Source: Pseudomonas knackmussii B13
Lineage (GTDB): Bacteria; Pseudomonadota; Gammaproteobacteria; Pseudomonadales; Pseudomonadaceae
Direction of reading: 5' to 3'
NCBI RefSeq assembly: GCF_000689415.1
Contig: NZ_HG322950.1
Coordinates: 4,471,501 to 4,535,500 of the forward strand
Length of the DNA: 64,000 nt
Shown here: positions 16,824-25,893 of the stretch, piece by piece
Numbering within the stretch: position 1 is the stretch's first letter
Layout of the letters: every line of letters begins with the position of its first letter
Notes under the pieces: model-generated
What the model was told of the DNA's origin: nothing
What the model saw: only the letters and a program-made list of their open reading frames with translations
The model's database searches: none
Made by a program: the position numbers and the translations under genes

Positions 16824-17651
16824 TTGGGCGAGCAGTATTCGCGTACGGAACTGTGCCGGTTATTCCAGGTAAATCGCAGCAGTGTTTATGCGGCCCGAAA
16901 GCGGCAGGCACGCGTCTGCAGTCGACGAGAAGCGTTACGCCAGCGCGTGGTGGAACTGCATGCCCAGAGCCGCAGCGCGGCCGGTGCCCGAACGCTATCG
17001 GCCGCCTTGCGCAACGAGGGCTTTCCTGCAGGCCGTTACCTTGCCGCCCGGTTGATGAAAGAGGCCGGGCTCGTCAGTACACAACGCCGTAAACATCGCT
17101 ACCGGGTTGCCAAGGAACACAGTGCCATCGCGGCCAATGAGCTGGCGCGCCGGTTCAATGTGAGCCGCCCCAACCAGGTTTGGTGCGGGGATGTGACGTA
17201 CATCTGGGCCGGTGGCCGCTGGATCTACCTGGCCGCCGTGATGGATCTGTATGCACGTCGGATCGTCGGCTGGGCCATGTCCAACCGGCCCGACTCACAA
17301 CTCACCGGGCGCGCTCTGCGGGTGGCCTACGAAGCCAGGGGCATGCCACAGCAACTGATGTTTCACTCCGACCAGGGCTGTCATTACACCAGCCTCGAAT
17401 TTCGCCAAATGCTCTGGCGCTACGGCATTCGGCAAAGCATGAGCGGTCGAGGAAACTGCTGGGATAACGCGCCGATGGAGCGATTCTTCAGAAGCCTCAA
17501 GTCGGAATGGATACCGCCCTCCGGCTACGTCGATCAGCCCCAGGCGGAAGCCGACGTGCTGCGTTACGTCACCGACTACTACAACCACCAACGGCCACAC
17601 AGTCACAACGATTACCAGACACCGGCACGGCGTGAAGAGCTGGCTGGATAG
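16824..17651 (+). CDS. IS3-family transposase OrfB (DDE integrase-like)
   Basis: The catalytic half of the transposase, about 275 residues, in the -1 frame relative to OrfA. The DDE triad is visible as WCGDVTYIW, HSDQGCHYTS and ERFFRSLKSEW, with the usual rve-domain ending YNHQRPHSHNDYQTPARREE. It is probably made as an OrfAB fusion through the A6G slip at 16764-16770; a TTG at 16824 is the only nearby in-frame start for separate expression. The frame is intact throughout. Confidence 0.9.
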   Translation: MGEQYSRTELCRLFQVNRSSVYAARKRQARVCSRREALRQRVVELHAQSRSAAGARTLSAALRNEGFPAGRYLAARLMKEAGLVSTQRRKHRYRVAKEHSAIAANELARRFNVSRPNQVWCGDVTYIWAGGRWIYLAAVMDLYARRIVGWAMSNRPDSQLTGRALRVAYEARGMPQQLMFHSDQGCHYTSLEFRQMLWRYGIRQSMSGRGNCWDNAPMERFFRSLKSEWIPPSGYVDQPQAEADVLRYVTDYYNHQRPHSHNDYQTPARREELAG

Positions 17652-17691
17652 ACCTAAACCAGTGTCCAGTTTTACTTGACCACTTCAGCCA

Positions 17692-18081
17692 CGCCTTCGT
17701 CGCAGGACGGAAGGGTGGCAAGCCGCGCAAGGTTGGCGAACCGGAGCATTGACCGGCAGACCCGAAGGTCTCCCTGCGCGGCCCGCCATAGAAAAACTCT
17801 GCGCCGCAAAAAATACGGTGCAGAGTTCAGGCGCAGTCGCGCAATGCTTCAGGTCGCCAAACCCGAACCCCTGTCGCTTTCACAGGGGCGACGCGAGGTT
17901 AGGGAGATGCGCGATTAGGGTCAAGCCACGAAATGCCGCACCGGTCGCAGGGCATATAACCGTTCGCGGCGCTGATCCCCGGCGCCGAGGTTAGGCCTGG
18001 CGACCTCGACGTGGGGCTTTGGATTTTCATATGAGGCCGGCTAATGGGTGTCCGCCTTTCATTTCTCTTTTTTTAAGTGCC
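17692..18081. other. Gene-free stretch between IS3 element and acyl-CoA synthetase
   Basis: I see no convincing gene in this roughly 390-base stretch. It includes a partial GGCGCATAACC-type repeat (GCATATAACCGTTCGCGG near 17951-17969) and ends with a T-rich run (CTCTTTTTTTAAG, about 18065-18078) just past the synthetase stop, which on the minus strand is an A-run. It may be the remnant of whatever stood upstream of the BRO-N gene before the IS insertion. Confidence 0.5.
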
Positions 18082-19779
18082 TCAGATGCTTTCCCAAAGA
18101 ACACGCTCGTGCGAGTCGGCAAATCGCTGTGCCAATTCAGCGTACTGAGCTTCGATAATGTTGCGTTTGACTTTGAGTGTCGGTGTTACCAGCCCTGAAT
18201 CTGGAGACCAGTCGCGAATCGAAACTACTACCCCGGAGATTTTTTCGTGGTTGAGCAACTGCAGGTTGATCTGCTCAACGAAGGCACCTATTTCACTGCT
18301 AAGTTCGCAACGCTTGGCGCGTAGAAAAGGCTGTGACAGCGTAACTATTGCTACCGGCTGGCTGAGCCCGGAACCAATCAGACATATCTGCTCAAACCCC
18401 TTGAAGGAGGCCAGTTTGGCCTCAATTGGCGCGGGGGCGACATATTCGCCTTTCTCTGTCTTGAACAGTTCCTTGATCCGTCCAGTGATTCGCAGGTAGC
18501 CGTCATCATCGAGTTGACCGAGGTCGCCGGTGCGGTAATAGCCCTCGTCATCGAGGGCTTCACGACTCTTTTCTGGTTCCTTGTAATAGCACTGCATCAA
18601 CGTGGGGCACTTGAACAATATCTCGCCTTCTTCGCTAAGCTTGGCACCACTTTCCGGCATGGCCCTGCCGACGGTGCCGGGACGATGTTCTCCCGGGCGT
18701 CCGATGAAGCCATAGGCGAAGTTCTCAGTCATGCCATAGCCCTCCGCGATATGAAGGCCAATACGGCCATACCACTGCTGCAGTGCGGGTGACAGCGAGG
18801 CGGCGCCGGAGACGATGATCCGCGCACAATCAAGCCCAAGCGCCTTGCGCACCTGGCGTGCGACCAGTGTGCCGAGCATCGGCACAGCCAGCATCTTGTC
18901 CAGGCGGGATTGCGGCATGCGCTCAAGGATATTGTCCTGGAATTTTTTCCATAACCGAGGCACTGAGAAGAAGAAGGTCGGGCGCACGGCGCAGAGGTCG
19001 GCTTGAAATGTCTTCAAGGACTGGGTGAAGTTGATCTGCATACCCGCATACAGGCTGTTGCTAGCCACAAGTAGACGCTCTGCGACATGCGCAAGTGGCA
19101 GAAAGGAAAGGGTTCGGTCGCGGGCCGAGAAACCAAATACCGCGAGGGCATGGTGGCCTACATGCCGTGGTGCGCGGTAACAGTGCACCGCGCCCTTTGG
19201 GAGGCCTGTTGTGCCGGAGGTGTAGATGATGGTCCAGATGTCGTCGTCATGCGGCACCGGTCGACCCGGCAGCGGTTCATGATTGGTTATCAAGTCCGGT
19301 AGCAGGTAGTCCACCTCGCCGCCGCGCTGGAAGTCGCAGTCGGCGCCGTGGAAAGAGAAGCCAATCTTCAAAACCGATTGGGGGATGCTGGATTTCAGGC
19401 GTTTCCACACGGGTTCATCCAACTTGCCGACGAAGATCGCCTTCGCCTCCGAGTGCTGCAACACATAGCCAAGCGATTCAGTCGATTGATCGACATACAA
19501 CGGCACGCTTATCAGACCGGCAAACTGCAGCGCGAGGTCGGTTATCACCCATTCCGCACAGTTCTTCGACAGGATCGCGATCTTGTCGCCGCGCTCCAGC
19601 CTCAGCGTTTTCAGTGCATTCGCCATGCGCCGAACATGATCACCAGTCTCGGCCCAACTGTACTCACGCCACTTTCCCATTACAGGTTGACGGAGATAGA
19701 TGGCATCGGGGCTTTGCTCCTCCCAGTGGTAGAGCATTTCGATAGGGGACTTGTCCTTGGCGAAATCTTTCAGCTGCAT
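18082..19779 (-). CDS. Long-chain acyl-CoA synthetase-like AMP-dependent ligase
   Basis: A 565-residue adenylate-forming enzyme of the FAA1/long-chain group. The P-loop motif is TIIYTSGTTGLPKGAVH, followed by LPLAHVAERLL, EGYGMTENFA, and the hinge YRTGDLGQLDDDGYLRITGR with Lys-containing KELFKTEKGEYVAPAPIE, a signature of eukaryote-like long-chain synthetases. It is quite different from the two FadD3-like ligases in the steroid block. The gene is visibly less GC-biased than its neighbours, suggesting transfer. No steroid-type promoter is seen upstream. Its substrate is unknown. Confidence 0.85.
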   Translation of the reverse strand: MQLKDFAKDKSPIEMLYHWEEQSPDAIYLRQPVMGKWREYSWAETGDHVRRMANALKTLRLERGDKIAILSKNCAEWVITDLALQFAGLISVPLYVDQSTESLGYVLQHSEAKAIFVGKLDEPVWKRLKSSIPQSVLKIGFSFHGADCDFQRGGEVDYLLPDLITNHEPLPGRPVPHDDDIWTIIYTSGTTGLPKGAVHCYRAPRHVGHHALAVFGFSARDRTLSFLPLAHVAERLLVASNSLYAGMQINFTQSLKTFQADLCAVRPTFFFSVPRLWKKFQDNILERMPQSRLDKMLAVPMLGTLVARQVRKALGLDCARIIVSGAASLSPALQQWYGRIGLHIAEGYGMTENFAYGFIGRPGEHRPGTVGRAMPESGAKLSEEGEILFKCPTLMQCYYKEPEKSREALDDEGYYRTGDLGQLDDDGYLRITGRIKELFKTEKGEYVAPAPIEAKLASFKGFEQICLIGSGLSQPVAIVTLSQPFLRAKRCELSSEIGAFVEQINLQLLNHEKISGVVVSIRDWSPDSGLVTPTLKVKRNIIEAQYAELAQRFADSHERVLWESI

Positions 19780-19876
19780 TCTGTCGTGCTCTTTCTTATT
19801 AGGTATGTGTAAGAGTCATCTTGCGTTGAGGGCGAATCGATAATGGATGACCTTATCGGGCTTACGATTTGGCGCC

Positions 19877-21295
19877 TTAGGTCCGCGTGCCTTGCAACCT
19901 ACTCATCAGAGCAGCGAACAAGTTCAAAAGAGCTCCAGCACCCAGGGCGATCTGAGGCACAGAGTCGGCGGGGAACAGATTGAAGAGCAGCGTCATGGTG
20001 ACCGCGCCAGCAGTTTGCCCGAGCAAGCGAGCGGTGCCCTGCATACCCCCTGCAGCGCCACTCCGGCTTACAGGCGCAGCGAGGAACATATTGCGATTAT
20101 TGGCGACGTTGAAAAGGCCGAAGCCGAGACCGCAGAGCATGGTGAGCGGCACCAGCATCATGAGGTTTTCCTGCAAAGGCCAAAGCGCGGCCCCGCCCAG
20201 CCCTATCGAAAGACAAATGCCACCTACGAAACAAAACCGGGCAGTCGACCATCGGTTTGAAAGACGACCAGCTAGCGGAGCTGCTAACGCGACGGTTAAA
20301 GGCCAGGGAATCATGTAGAGGCCTGTCACCAGCACGTCTTGGCCAAGGCTGTGCTGGAGGTAGAAAGGCAGCGCCACCAAGCCTGCGGTCTGACCAGCAA
20401 AGCAGAGCACCGAAGCAATAACTGAAATGCGGAATGAGTAGGACCTGAGCAGGTCAAGCGGAATCAGCGGCGCTTTCCTTTGCTTTTCCCGCTTGACCAG
20501 CAGCGTCAGTTGAATGGCAGAGATGGCCAGCAGCGCTGCAGCCAGCAATGGGTGCTCAGTGATGATTCCAGCGGCGATGACCAGCGGCGCAAAGGTCCCT
20601 GCATTCAATGCAATGCTCAACAGATCCACTTTGCGCGCGGTGCCGGCCACAGCAGGTAACGCAAGGGCGGCCAGCATCGCCCAGAGGCCGAAGGGGAACA
20701 GCACAGCAAAGAGCCATGGCCAGTCTGCCACGTTGAGAATCGCTGCCCCCATTGCGGGTCCGGCTGCCGATGACAGTGCAACCGCAAGTGCATTCCAGCC
20801 GATCGCGGCGCCCAGTTGTTGGCTCGGCACCACTTGGCGAAGCAGTGCGATTCCGAGCGCCATGACTGCCGCGCCTCCCAGCCCCTGAAGCAATCGCGCG
20901 GCGATGAGCCACGGCAGCGTTGGGGCCATTGCGCACAGCACAGTGGCGACCAAGAAGAGCGCCACCCCCCAACTGAATACCCGACGGTAGCCAAGGCTTT
21001 CACCCAGCGCCGCACAGGGCAGCAAAGCCATCAGGAGCGCCGCCTGGTTGGCCGTGATTATCCAGATGGACAGCGCAGGCGACACTTGCAGCGACTGAGC
21101 GATCGTTGGCAGTGCCATGTTGGCTATCGCCGTGTTGAGCACCACCAGCACCATGGCGGCCAACACTGAGCTGACGGCGGTCAGGCGCCTCAGTTTTGTC
21201 CGAACCGATGGCGCATCAACGACAAGCCCCGAAGACGCCGCCCGTTCAGGCTGTACGCCGAGGCGGACGGCGTTTGGGGCAGCGCGGGGCTTCAT
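19877..21295 (-). CDS. DHA2-type MFS drug/metabolite transporter
   Basis: A 472-residue polytopic protein with about 12-14 membrane segments. It has the EmrB/QacA-type motif C region near VLNTAIANMALPTIAQSL and the GYRRVFSWG loop. I chose ATG 21295 because it overlaps the stop of the cupin gene by 4 bases (ATGA). Together with the cupin protein and the divergent LysR gene at 21999 it looks like an inducible efflux unit. Base composition is lower in GC than the steroid blocks. Substrate unknown. Confidence 0.85.
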   Translation of the reverse strand: MKPRAAPNAVRLGVQPERAASSGLVVDAPSVRTKLRRLTAVSSVLAAMVLVVLNTAIANMALPTIAQSLQVSPALSIWIITANQAALLMALLPCAALGESLGYRRVFSWGVALFLVATVLCAMAPTLPWLIAARLLQGLGGAAVMALGIALLRQVVPSQQLGAAIGWNALAVALSSAAGPAMGAAILNVADWPWLFAVLFPFGLWAMLAALALPAVAGTARKVDLLSIALNAGTFAPLVIAAGIITEHPLLAAALLAISAIQLTLLVKREKQRKAPLIPLDLLRSYSFRISVIASVLCFAGQTAGLVALPFYLQHSLGQDVLVTGLYMIPWPLTVALAAPLAGRLSNRWSTARFCFVGGICLSIGLGGAALWPLQENLMMLVPLTMLCGLGFGLFNVANNRNMFLAAPVSRSGAAGGMQGTARLLGQTAGAVTMTLLFNLFPADSVPQIALGAGALLNLFAALMSRLQGTRT

Positions 21296-21855
21296 GACTT
21301 CAACCATTCCGGAGCGCACTGGCTCGCGGGAACCCAATCACCGCCCTGCTTCACATATCGTGTGAGCTTGCGCGCCTCTTTGTCCTCCTTCTTCAAATCC
21401 CGCTCGGTGAAGCGGAAGAGCAAAGCAGGCCCGGAAATGCAGTGGGTGTCGTGAATATCGCCCGGCAGGTAGACCTGCGTCTGACCGGCGCGAACCCTTG
21501 AGGACCCGCGCTTGACGAGTTTCACCTTGCCATCCGGGTCCTGAACCCTGGCATAGGTGCCCATTTCTATTTCACCGTGCTGCACGGCGTAAATGACCCA
21601 TCCCCGACCGTGATCATGAGGTGGTCGGTAGAGCCCTTCAGGCTCGGTATGCGCCAGCAGGACAAATCCGTTTACCGGGTCTCGGTACATCTCTTGCTGA
21701 GCCGATGCTTGCTGGTGCAGGTCGGCCAGCCAAGGCTCGGTGACAGGAGTCTTCAGGAGTACATCCAACTGCTGCTGGCAGCCTGCGACCACTTCAGAAC
21801 TGAGCGGCCCCCAGATTGATTGGACACGCTCAACAAATCTGTCCAACGAGTTCAT
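21292..21855 (-). CDS. Cupin-fold protein resembling cysteine dioxygenase
   Basis: A 187-residue cupin. The metal-site segment YRPPHDHGRGWVIYAVQHGE and a second histidine region YLPGDIHDTHCIS give the three-histidine pattern of cysteine dioxygenase-like thiol dioxygenases. A C-terminal lysine-rich tail follows (RDLKKEDKEARKLTRYVK). It is translationally coupled to the MFS gene. It may modify or sense the transported compound; a true dioxygenase activity is not provable from sequence. Confidence 0.7.
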   Translation of the reverse strand: MNSLDRFVERVQSIWGPLSSEVVAGCQQQLDVLLKTPVTEPWLADLHQQASAQQEMYRDPVNGFVLLAHTEPEGLYRPPHDHGRGWVIYAVQHGEIEMGTYARVQDPDGKVKLVKRGSSRVRAGQTQVYLPGDIHDTHCISGPALLFRFTERDLKKEDKEARKLTRYVKQGGDWVPASQCAPEWLKS

Positions 21856-21998
21856 ACATCATCTCCTCATCCACTTCGGTACGAATGTGCCGATGCAGAG
21901 AACTGTATGTAGCGCGCCGACATGGCGGAAGACGCACCGTTCGCACTTTATTCTTGCGTCTGACGCCATATGACAACGAGATGAGCTAGCATCAGGTC

Positions 21999-22895
21999 AT
22001 GTCGAATCTGGACCTGAATCTGCTCATTACCCTCGACGCGGTGCTCGCCGAAGGAAGTGTTACGCGTGCGGCCAAGCGCTTGCGGCTCAGTCCCTCGGCG
22101 ATGAGCCGGGCGCTTGCTCGGCTCAGAGAAACCACGGGAGATCCGCTTTTGGTCAGGGCGGGGCGGGGGCTCGTTCCTACTCCCAGGGCTATCGAACTTC
22201 GTGATCGCGTTGGTCAGCTGGTTCGGGATGCGCAGGAGGTTTTGCGCCCAGCCGAGTTTCTGGACCTGTCAAAACTCGACAGGACGTTCGCGATCAGGAC
22301 CAGCGAGGGATTTGCCGAGAGTTTTGGCCCCGCGCTTATAGCCCGTATTGGGGAGCAGGCCCCTGGAGTACGGCTGTTCTTCATGCAAAAGCCAGACAAA
22401 GACAGCAAGCCATTGCGCGATGGCGTCGTCGATCTCGAAACCGGAGTTATAGATCTGACCTCGGCGCCAGAACTGAGGGGTCAGTCTTTGTTCAGGGATA
22501 ATTACGTCGGCGTCGTACGATCCGGGCATCCATTGAGTCGCGGCCAAATCACGCCGGAAAAGTATGCTGCGGGCACGCATATCTCCGTGTCGCGTGAAGG
22601 GATAGAAAAAGGCCCCATAGATGACGCGCTGCTGCCACTTGGTTTGGAGCGAAAAATAGCCACGATCGTCGGTGGCTTCTCGACCGCGCTGGGGCTGGCC
22701 CGGGGATCGGACATGATCGCCAGCGTTCCCGAGCGCCATACCGCGAGTTTGCGCGAGGGGATGTATAGCTTTGCGCTTCCTTTTCGGACTCCGGAGTTCA
22801 CCGTTTCACTGCTTTGGCATCCGCGATTCAGCGCTGATCCGGCTCATCGATGGCTTCGAAGCCTCATTCTCGATGTCTGTGGAAAGAGCGAATAG
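21999..22895 (+). CDS. LysR-family regulator
   Basis: A 298-residue LysR protein. Its HTH (LDLNLLITLDAVLAEGSVTR, RLRLSPSAMSRALARLRE) resembles the NodD/SyrM-like and PA2206-like branch (LSPSAMSRAL). The effector domain runs to the C-terminus (WHPRFSADPAHRWLRS). It is divergent from the cupin-MFS pair across 143 bases (21856-21998) and is their likely regulator. Confidence 0.85.
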   Translation: MSNLDLNLLITLDAVLAEGSVTRAAKRLRLSPSAMSRALARLRETTGDPLLVRAGRGLVPTPRAIELRDRVGQLVRDAQEVLRPAEFLDLSKLDRTFAIRTSEGFAESFGPALIARIGEQAPGVRLFFMQKPDKDSKPLRDGVVDLETGVIDLTSAPELRGQSLFRDNYVGVVRSGHPLSRGQITPEKYAAGTHISVSREGIEKGPIDDALLPLGLERKIATIVGGFSTALGLARGSDMIASVPERHTASLREGMYSFALPFRTPEFTVSLLWHPRFSADPAHRWLRSLILDVCGKSE

Positions 22896-23113
22896 CCCCG
22901 ACTCCTTGGGAGGCACTCACGCCCCAAAGCGAGCCCTTCAAATTGATAGGACTCAAGCCTTCCGGGAGCGGGAGTTGCCTGACGCTCGAGATCGATGCCG
23001 GGCAGAACCCGCATTGAACGAATGACCGCTTGCAGCCAAGCCAAGCAACATCCCCATCAGTACCGTCATGGTCGCCGTACTCGATAAATCAGCTCAGCCC
23101 TTCATCCCACAGC

Positions 23114-23142
23114 CGCGCGGCCGACGCGTGATCGGCCGCGCG
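23114..23142. terminator. GC-rich hairpin after the diiron protein gene
   Basis: A perfect 11-bp inverted repeat, CGCGCGGCCGA and TCGGCCGCGCG, with a 7-base loop. It lies 8 bases past the stop of the minus-strand gene at 23150. No T-run follows on that strand, so it is either a weak terminator or an RNA-stabilising hairpin. Confidence 0.55.
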
Positions 23143-23149
23143 CTGTCGA

Positions 23150-24103
23150 TCAGTTGCCCATGATGGGTGCCAGTGCGGCCTGAATCCTGGACAACTGTGC
23201 TGGCGTTGTCATGGACGCAAGCAGCCGGCCAAAGTGTGGATGCTGCACGCCCGAGACAATGTATTGCCAGCGGTAGGCGCTCAGCACGGAGGCTTTGATT
23301 TGCGCTGACTCGTCGACACTGAGCGATCGTGAGACGTTTCGAAGAAAGTAGTCGGCATCGGATGCCGATTGTGCCTGCAGGATTCCGTCGACGGCCGCCA
23401 CCAGCGCGATCAGATCGTTGACTGCCTGGTCGTGCTCGTCGGGCGAGAGTTTCGCGTGCTCTGCCTTCCACTCCAGCTCATCGAGTACGACGTGCCGGCT
23501 TTCATCCTTCCAGTGAAACTTGAAAACATCCTTGAACAGCGGGCACAACTCCTCGTGCGGGGCGATGCTTTGCACGTAGTGCGCTTGAACAAACAGCTCT
23601 ATATGACAAGTCAGCGCCAGCACCGACCAGGTGCTGGCCGCCAGTACCGCGCGCGCTACATCGTTTGGATCGGCAACTTGGCGATATCCCGCAGGCAATT
23701 GCGAACCAATCATCGTATCCATGCGCCGGAACAGCTCCTGGTGCTTGATCTCGTCGTTGGAAAAGCGCACCAGCGCTTCAAGGGCGAATTGATCGTCAAA
23801 TACATGGGCGCGACCTTGATCAAGCATTTTGGCACTGATGAAGCGCTCGACCAGGCCAAAGACATACGCATAGGTTCGGCCCTGAATCTGACTGAGCAAG
23901 CGCGCCTCGTCCGCGGCGAGAAAGGTGAGGCGGTCGATCTGCGACAGTCCGTCGGGCAAGAACTTGCGCGAGAAGTCGAAACTCCGGCCCTGCAGCAAAT
24001 CGCGATCGATCTGCCATTCCGCTTTCTTCGATGACCTGACGATCTGAGCATAACGGGCGGCGTTGCCCGAACCTGAGCGTGGCAAGGTCGCGATGGTGTT
24101 CAT
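23150..24103 (-). CDS. Ferritin-like diiron protein
   Basis: A 317-residue helical protein with the metal-binding pattern of ferritin-like diiron enzymes: SNDEIKHQELFRR supplies one ExxH, HIELFVQAHY a middle glutamate, and KDESRHVVLDELEW a second ExxH. It may be an oxygenase or hydroxylase of the AurF-like or related class, but which reaction is unclear. I chose ATG 24103 (MNTIATLPRSG), with AGGAGAT upstream; the frame is open further upstream to 24172. The AraC-type gene at 24303 is divergent and probably regulates it. Confidence 0.65.
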   Translation of the reverse strand: MNTIATLPRSGSGNAARYAQIVRSSKKAEWQIDRDLLQGRSFDFSRKFLPDGLSQIDRLTFLAADEARLLSQIQGRTYAYVFGLVERFISAKMLDQGRAHVFDDQFALEALVRFSNDEIKHQELFRRMDTMIGSQLPAGYRQVADPNDVARAVLAASTWSVLALTCHIELFVQAHYVQSIAPHEELCPLFKDVFKFHWKDESRHVVLDELEWKAEHAKLSPDEHDQAVNDLIALVAAVDGILQAQSASDADYFLRNVSRSLSVDESAQIKASVLSAYRWQYIVSGVQHPHFGRLLASMTTPAQLSRIQAALAPIMGN

Positions 24104-24302
24104 GTCGATCTCCTGCTTCCCGAATTGAGATGGAGTGGGGCTGCTACGGGTGACGTCGGAACCGATGACCACTGGTGAAGCCGCTGGGGATAGCCCCGAT
24201 CGCTGGGTCCGCGCTGGTGCTAATCTAGGCTTCGCGGTTCAGGCGCTGAATGACCGGTGCGCCTGATTACCTGCTCCAGACTCCGGAAAGGGGGGCTGGC
24301 AA

Positions 24303-25259
24303 TTGTTGGATGCGCTTTCTGATGTCTTGCGAGTGATTCGGCTGTCTGGAGGGGTCTTCCTCGAGGCGGAATTCACTGCGCCCTGGTGCATCAGCGGACG
24401 CATCTCCGCGGACGATTGCAAACCGTTCCTGGCGGTACCCCGCCATGTCATCGCATCGCATTTCGTCGCAGCGGGGCGCATGCAATTGCGAATCGGAGAG
24501 GGGACCATCATCGAGGTGCAGGCAGGTGAACTCGTTCTGCTTCCCCGCAATGACGCCCATTCCTTCGGCAGCGACCTGGACATTGCGCCCATGCCGGCGA
24601 GCGAAGTCATCCAGCCGCCGGAAGTCGGCGATATCTCACGAATCAAGTACGGCGGCGGCGGCGAGGCCACACAGCTACTGTGCGGATTCCTCGCTTCTGA
24701 AACCCCCTTCAGTCCATTGCTTTCGTCACTGCCGTCGGTATTGAAACTGGACGTACGCGCGACGGCTTCGGGGGCCTGGATTGAGAGCTCGTTCCGTTTC
24801 GCCGTCAGTGAGATTGCGGCGGGACGCGTCGGCTCGACAACGGTCATCGCCAAGCTATCCGAACTGCTGTTTGTCGAAGCCGTCGGCCAGTATGTCGCCA
24901 GCCTCCCCGCTGAACGCCGCGGGTGGCTGGCAGCGTTGCGAGATCCGCATATCGGGCGCGCACTGGCGCTGCTCCATGCTCGTCCGACCGAGAGTTGGAC
25001 TGCAGAGGCCCTGGCTCTGGAAGTGGGCATGTCACGTTCGGTATTCGCGGAGCGATTCACGGCAGTGGTCGGACAGCCACCGATGCAATACCTGACGCTA
25101 TGGCGTATGCACGTGGCGGCTCAACTCCTGCGCGAAGGCCGTGGCAATGTGGCGCAAATTGGCTTTGCGGTGGGCTACGAATCCGAAGCCGCGTTCAGTC
25201 GCGCATTCAAACGCCAATTCGGCACATCACCCGGCACTTGGCGCAGACAATCGGCTTGA
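24303..25259 (+). CDS. AraC-family transcriptional regulator
   Basis: A 318-residue AraC protein with an N-terminal AraC-binding-like cupin (RHVIASHFVAAGRMQLRIGE, VLLPRNDAHSFG) and a C-terminal double HTH (WTAEALALEVGMSRSVFAER, VAQIGFAVGYESEAAFSRAF, FGTSPGTWRRQ). It starts at TTG 24303: no in-frame ATG exists before 24481, and GGAAAGGGGGG ends about 8 bases upstream. It belongs to the cupin_6/RCS-type AraC group that often controls a divergent oxidoreductase, here the diiron protein. Confidence 0.8.
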   Translation: MLDALSDVLRVIRLSGGVFLEAEFTAPWCISGRISADDCKPFLAVPRHVIASHFVAAGRMQLRIGEGTIIEVQAGELVLLPRNDAHSFGSDLDIAPMPASEVIQPPEVGDISRIKYGGGGEATQLLCGFLASETPFSPLLSSLPSVLKLDVRATASGAWIESSFRFAVSEIAAGRVGSTTVIAKLSELLFVEAVGQYVASLPAERRGWLAALRDPHIGRALALLHARPTESWTAEALALEVGMSRSVFAERFTAVVGQPPMQYLTLWRMHVAAQLLREGRGNVAQIGFAVGYESEAAFSRAFKRQFGTSPGTWRRQSA

Positions 25260-25356
25260 GCAGTTCCGGTGCCGATGGACACTCCGATCAAGCCAAGCAG
25301 TAACGGTCTTCTCTTGGCGACTTCTGCCGGTTCCGACCGGCAGCTTCGGTTCGATA

Positions 25357-25788
25357 TCAGCCACTACTTCCTTTCCACCACCTCCGCCTGCCCCGCCCTT
25401 CCTCCCGCATCAGCTGCGGCATCTGCATCAGCGCCATCCACAGTTGGCCTTGCCAATCCAGCAGCGCTATCGGCTTGCCCTCGCCTTTTGCCAGCAGGCG
25501 GCGCGGACTTCCGGTGGTCGTTAGTGCTTGGTCGCGCAGGGTGTCGTCGAGTTGCTGCGCCTCGCGCAAGACCCGTTGGCTGGCCTCCAGCACCAGGCGC
25601 CCGGTCGGGGTCAGGGTCATGCCGTCGCTCCGGCGCGCAAACAGTGCAACGCCGCAGCGCTCTTCGAACAGGCGCAGTCGATTGCTCGCCGCCGAGATCG
25701 CCACCGGAACCGAGGCCGCCGCCTTGCTCAGGCTGCCGGTGTTGGCGATGGCCGCGATCAACCGCAGGTCGGCGAGGTCGAAGTGCAT
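25357..25788 (-). CDS. Chimeric LysR HTH - BRO C-tail protein (deletion fusion)
   Basis: A 143-residue protein. Residues 1 to about 84 are a normal LysR winged helix (FDLADLRLIAAIANTGSL to LEASQRVLREAQQLDDTLRD). Residues from about 85 match the C-terminal tail of the BRO-N protein at 15934-16413 (SPRRLLAKGEGKP, LLDWQGQLWMALMQMPQLM). The LysR effector domain is missing. The junction falls near 25530-25540, where both parents would read CTGCGCGA, a microhomology. It is divergent from the EamA transporter, where a full LysR regulator would be expected. The product could bind DNA without ligand control, or be inert. Confidence 0.75.
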   Translation of the reverse strand: MHFDLADLRLIAAIANTGSLSKAAASVPVAISAASNRLRLFEERCGVALFARRSDGMTLTPTGRLVLEASQRVLREAQQLDDTLRDQALTTTGSPRRLLAKGEGKPIALLDWQGQLWMALMQMPQLMREEGRGRRRWWKGSSG

Positions 25789-25893
25789 GGAGCGTTCTCC
25801 AAAAACGAAAGCCATCTTCGCGAAAATGAGATTCTAGCGGCCCGGCCTTCTTTCTAGAATAAAGGCCCTCTCCTGCCGCCCCTCCCCGCCGCG

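Larger units (their letters stand above)
16441..17691 (+). mobile_element. Complete IS3-family insertion sequence with GCC target duplication
   Basis: The element spans 16444-17688 (1245 bp). The left end TGAAGTGGCCTAATGATTC and right end, read inward as TGAAGTGGTCAAGTAAAAC, are imperfect inverted repeats, both continuing to CTGGACAC, with the TG...CA termini of IS3 elements. It is flanked by a direct 3-bp repeat GCC at 16441-16443 and 17689-17691, a target-site duplication. Two overlapping frames encode OrfA and the OrfAB transposase. Intact ends, frameshift signal and DDE residues suggest a recent, potentially active copy. Confidence 0.9.

Noticed and set aside
15934..17691. A prophage remnant around the BRO-N gene
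   Set aside because: No integrase, structural, lysis or attachment-site sequences are visible; one antirepressor-like gene and one IS element are not enough.
18082..19779. Long-chain synthetase as a steroid side-chain CoA ligase
   Set aside because: It belongs to the long-chain eukaryote-like class, lacks the shared promoter, and two FadD3-like ligases already lie in the regulon. It cannot be excluded, but nothing supports it.
23150..24103. Diiron protein as a steroid hydroxylase of the regulon
   Set aside because: It has its own divergent AraC regulator, no shared promoter box, and sits in the lower-GC accessory region.
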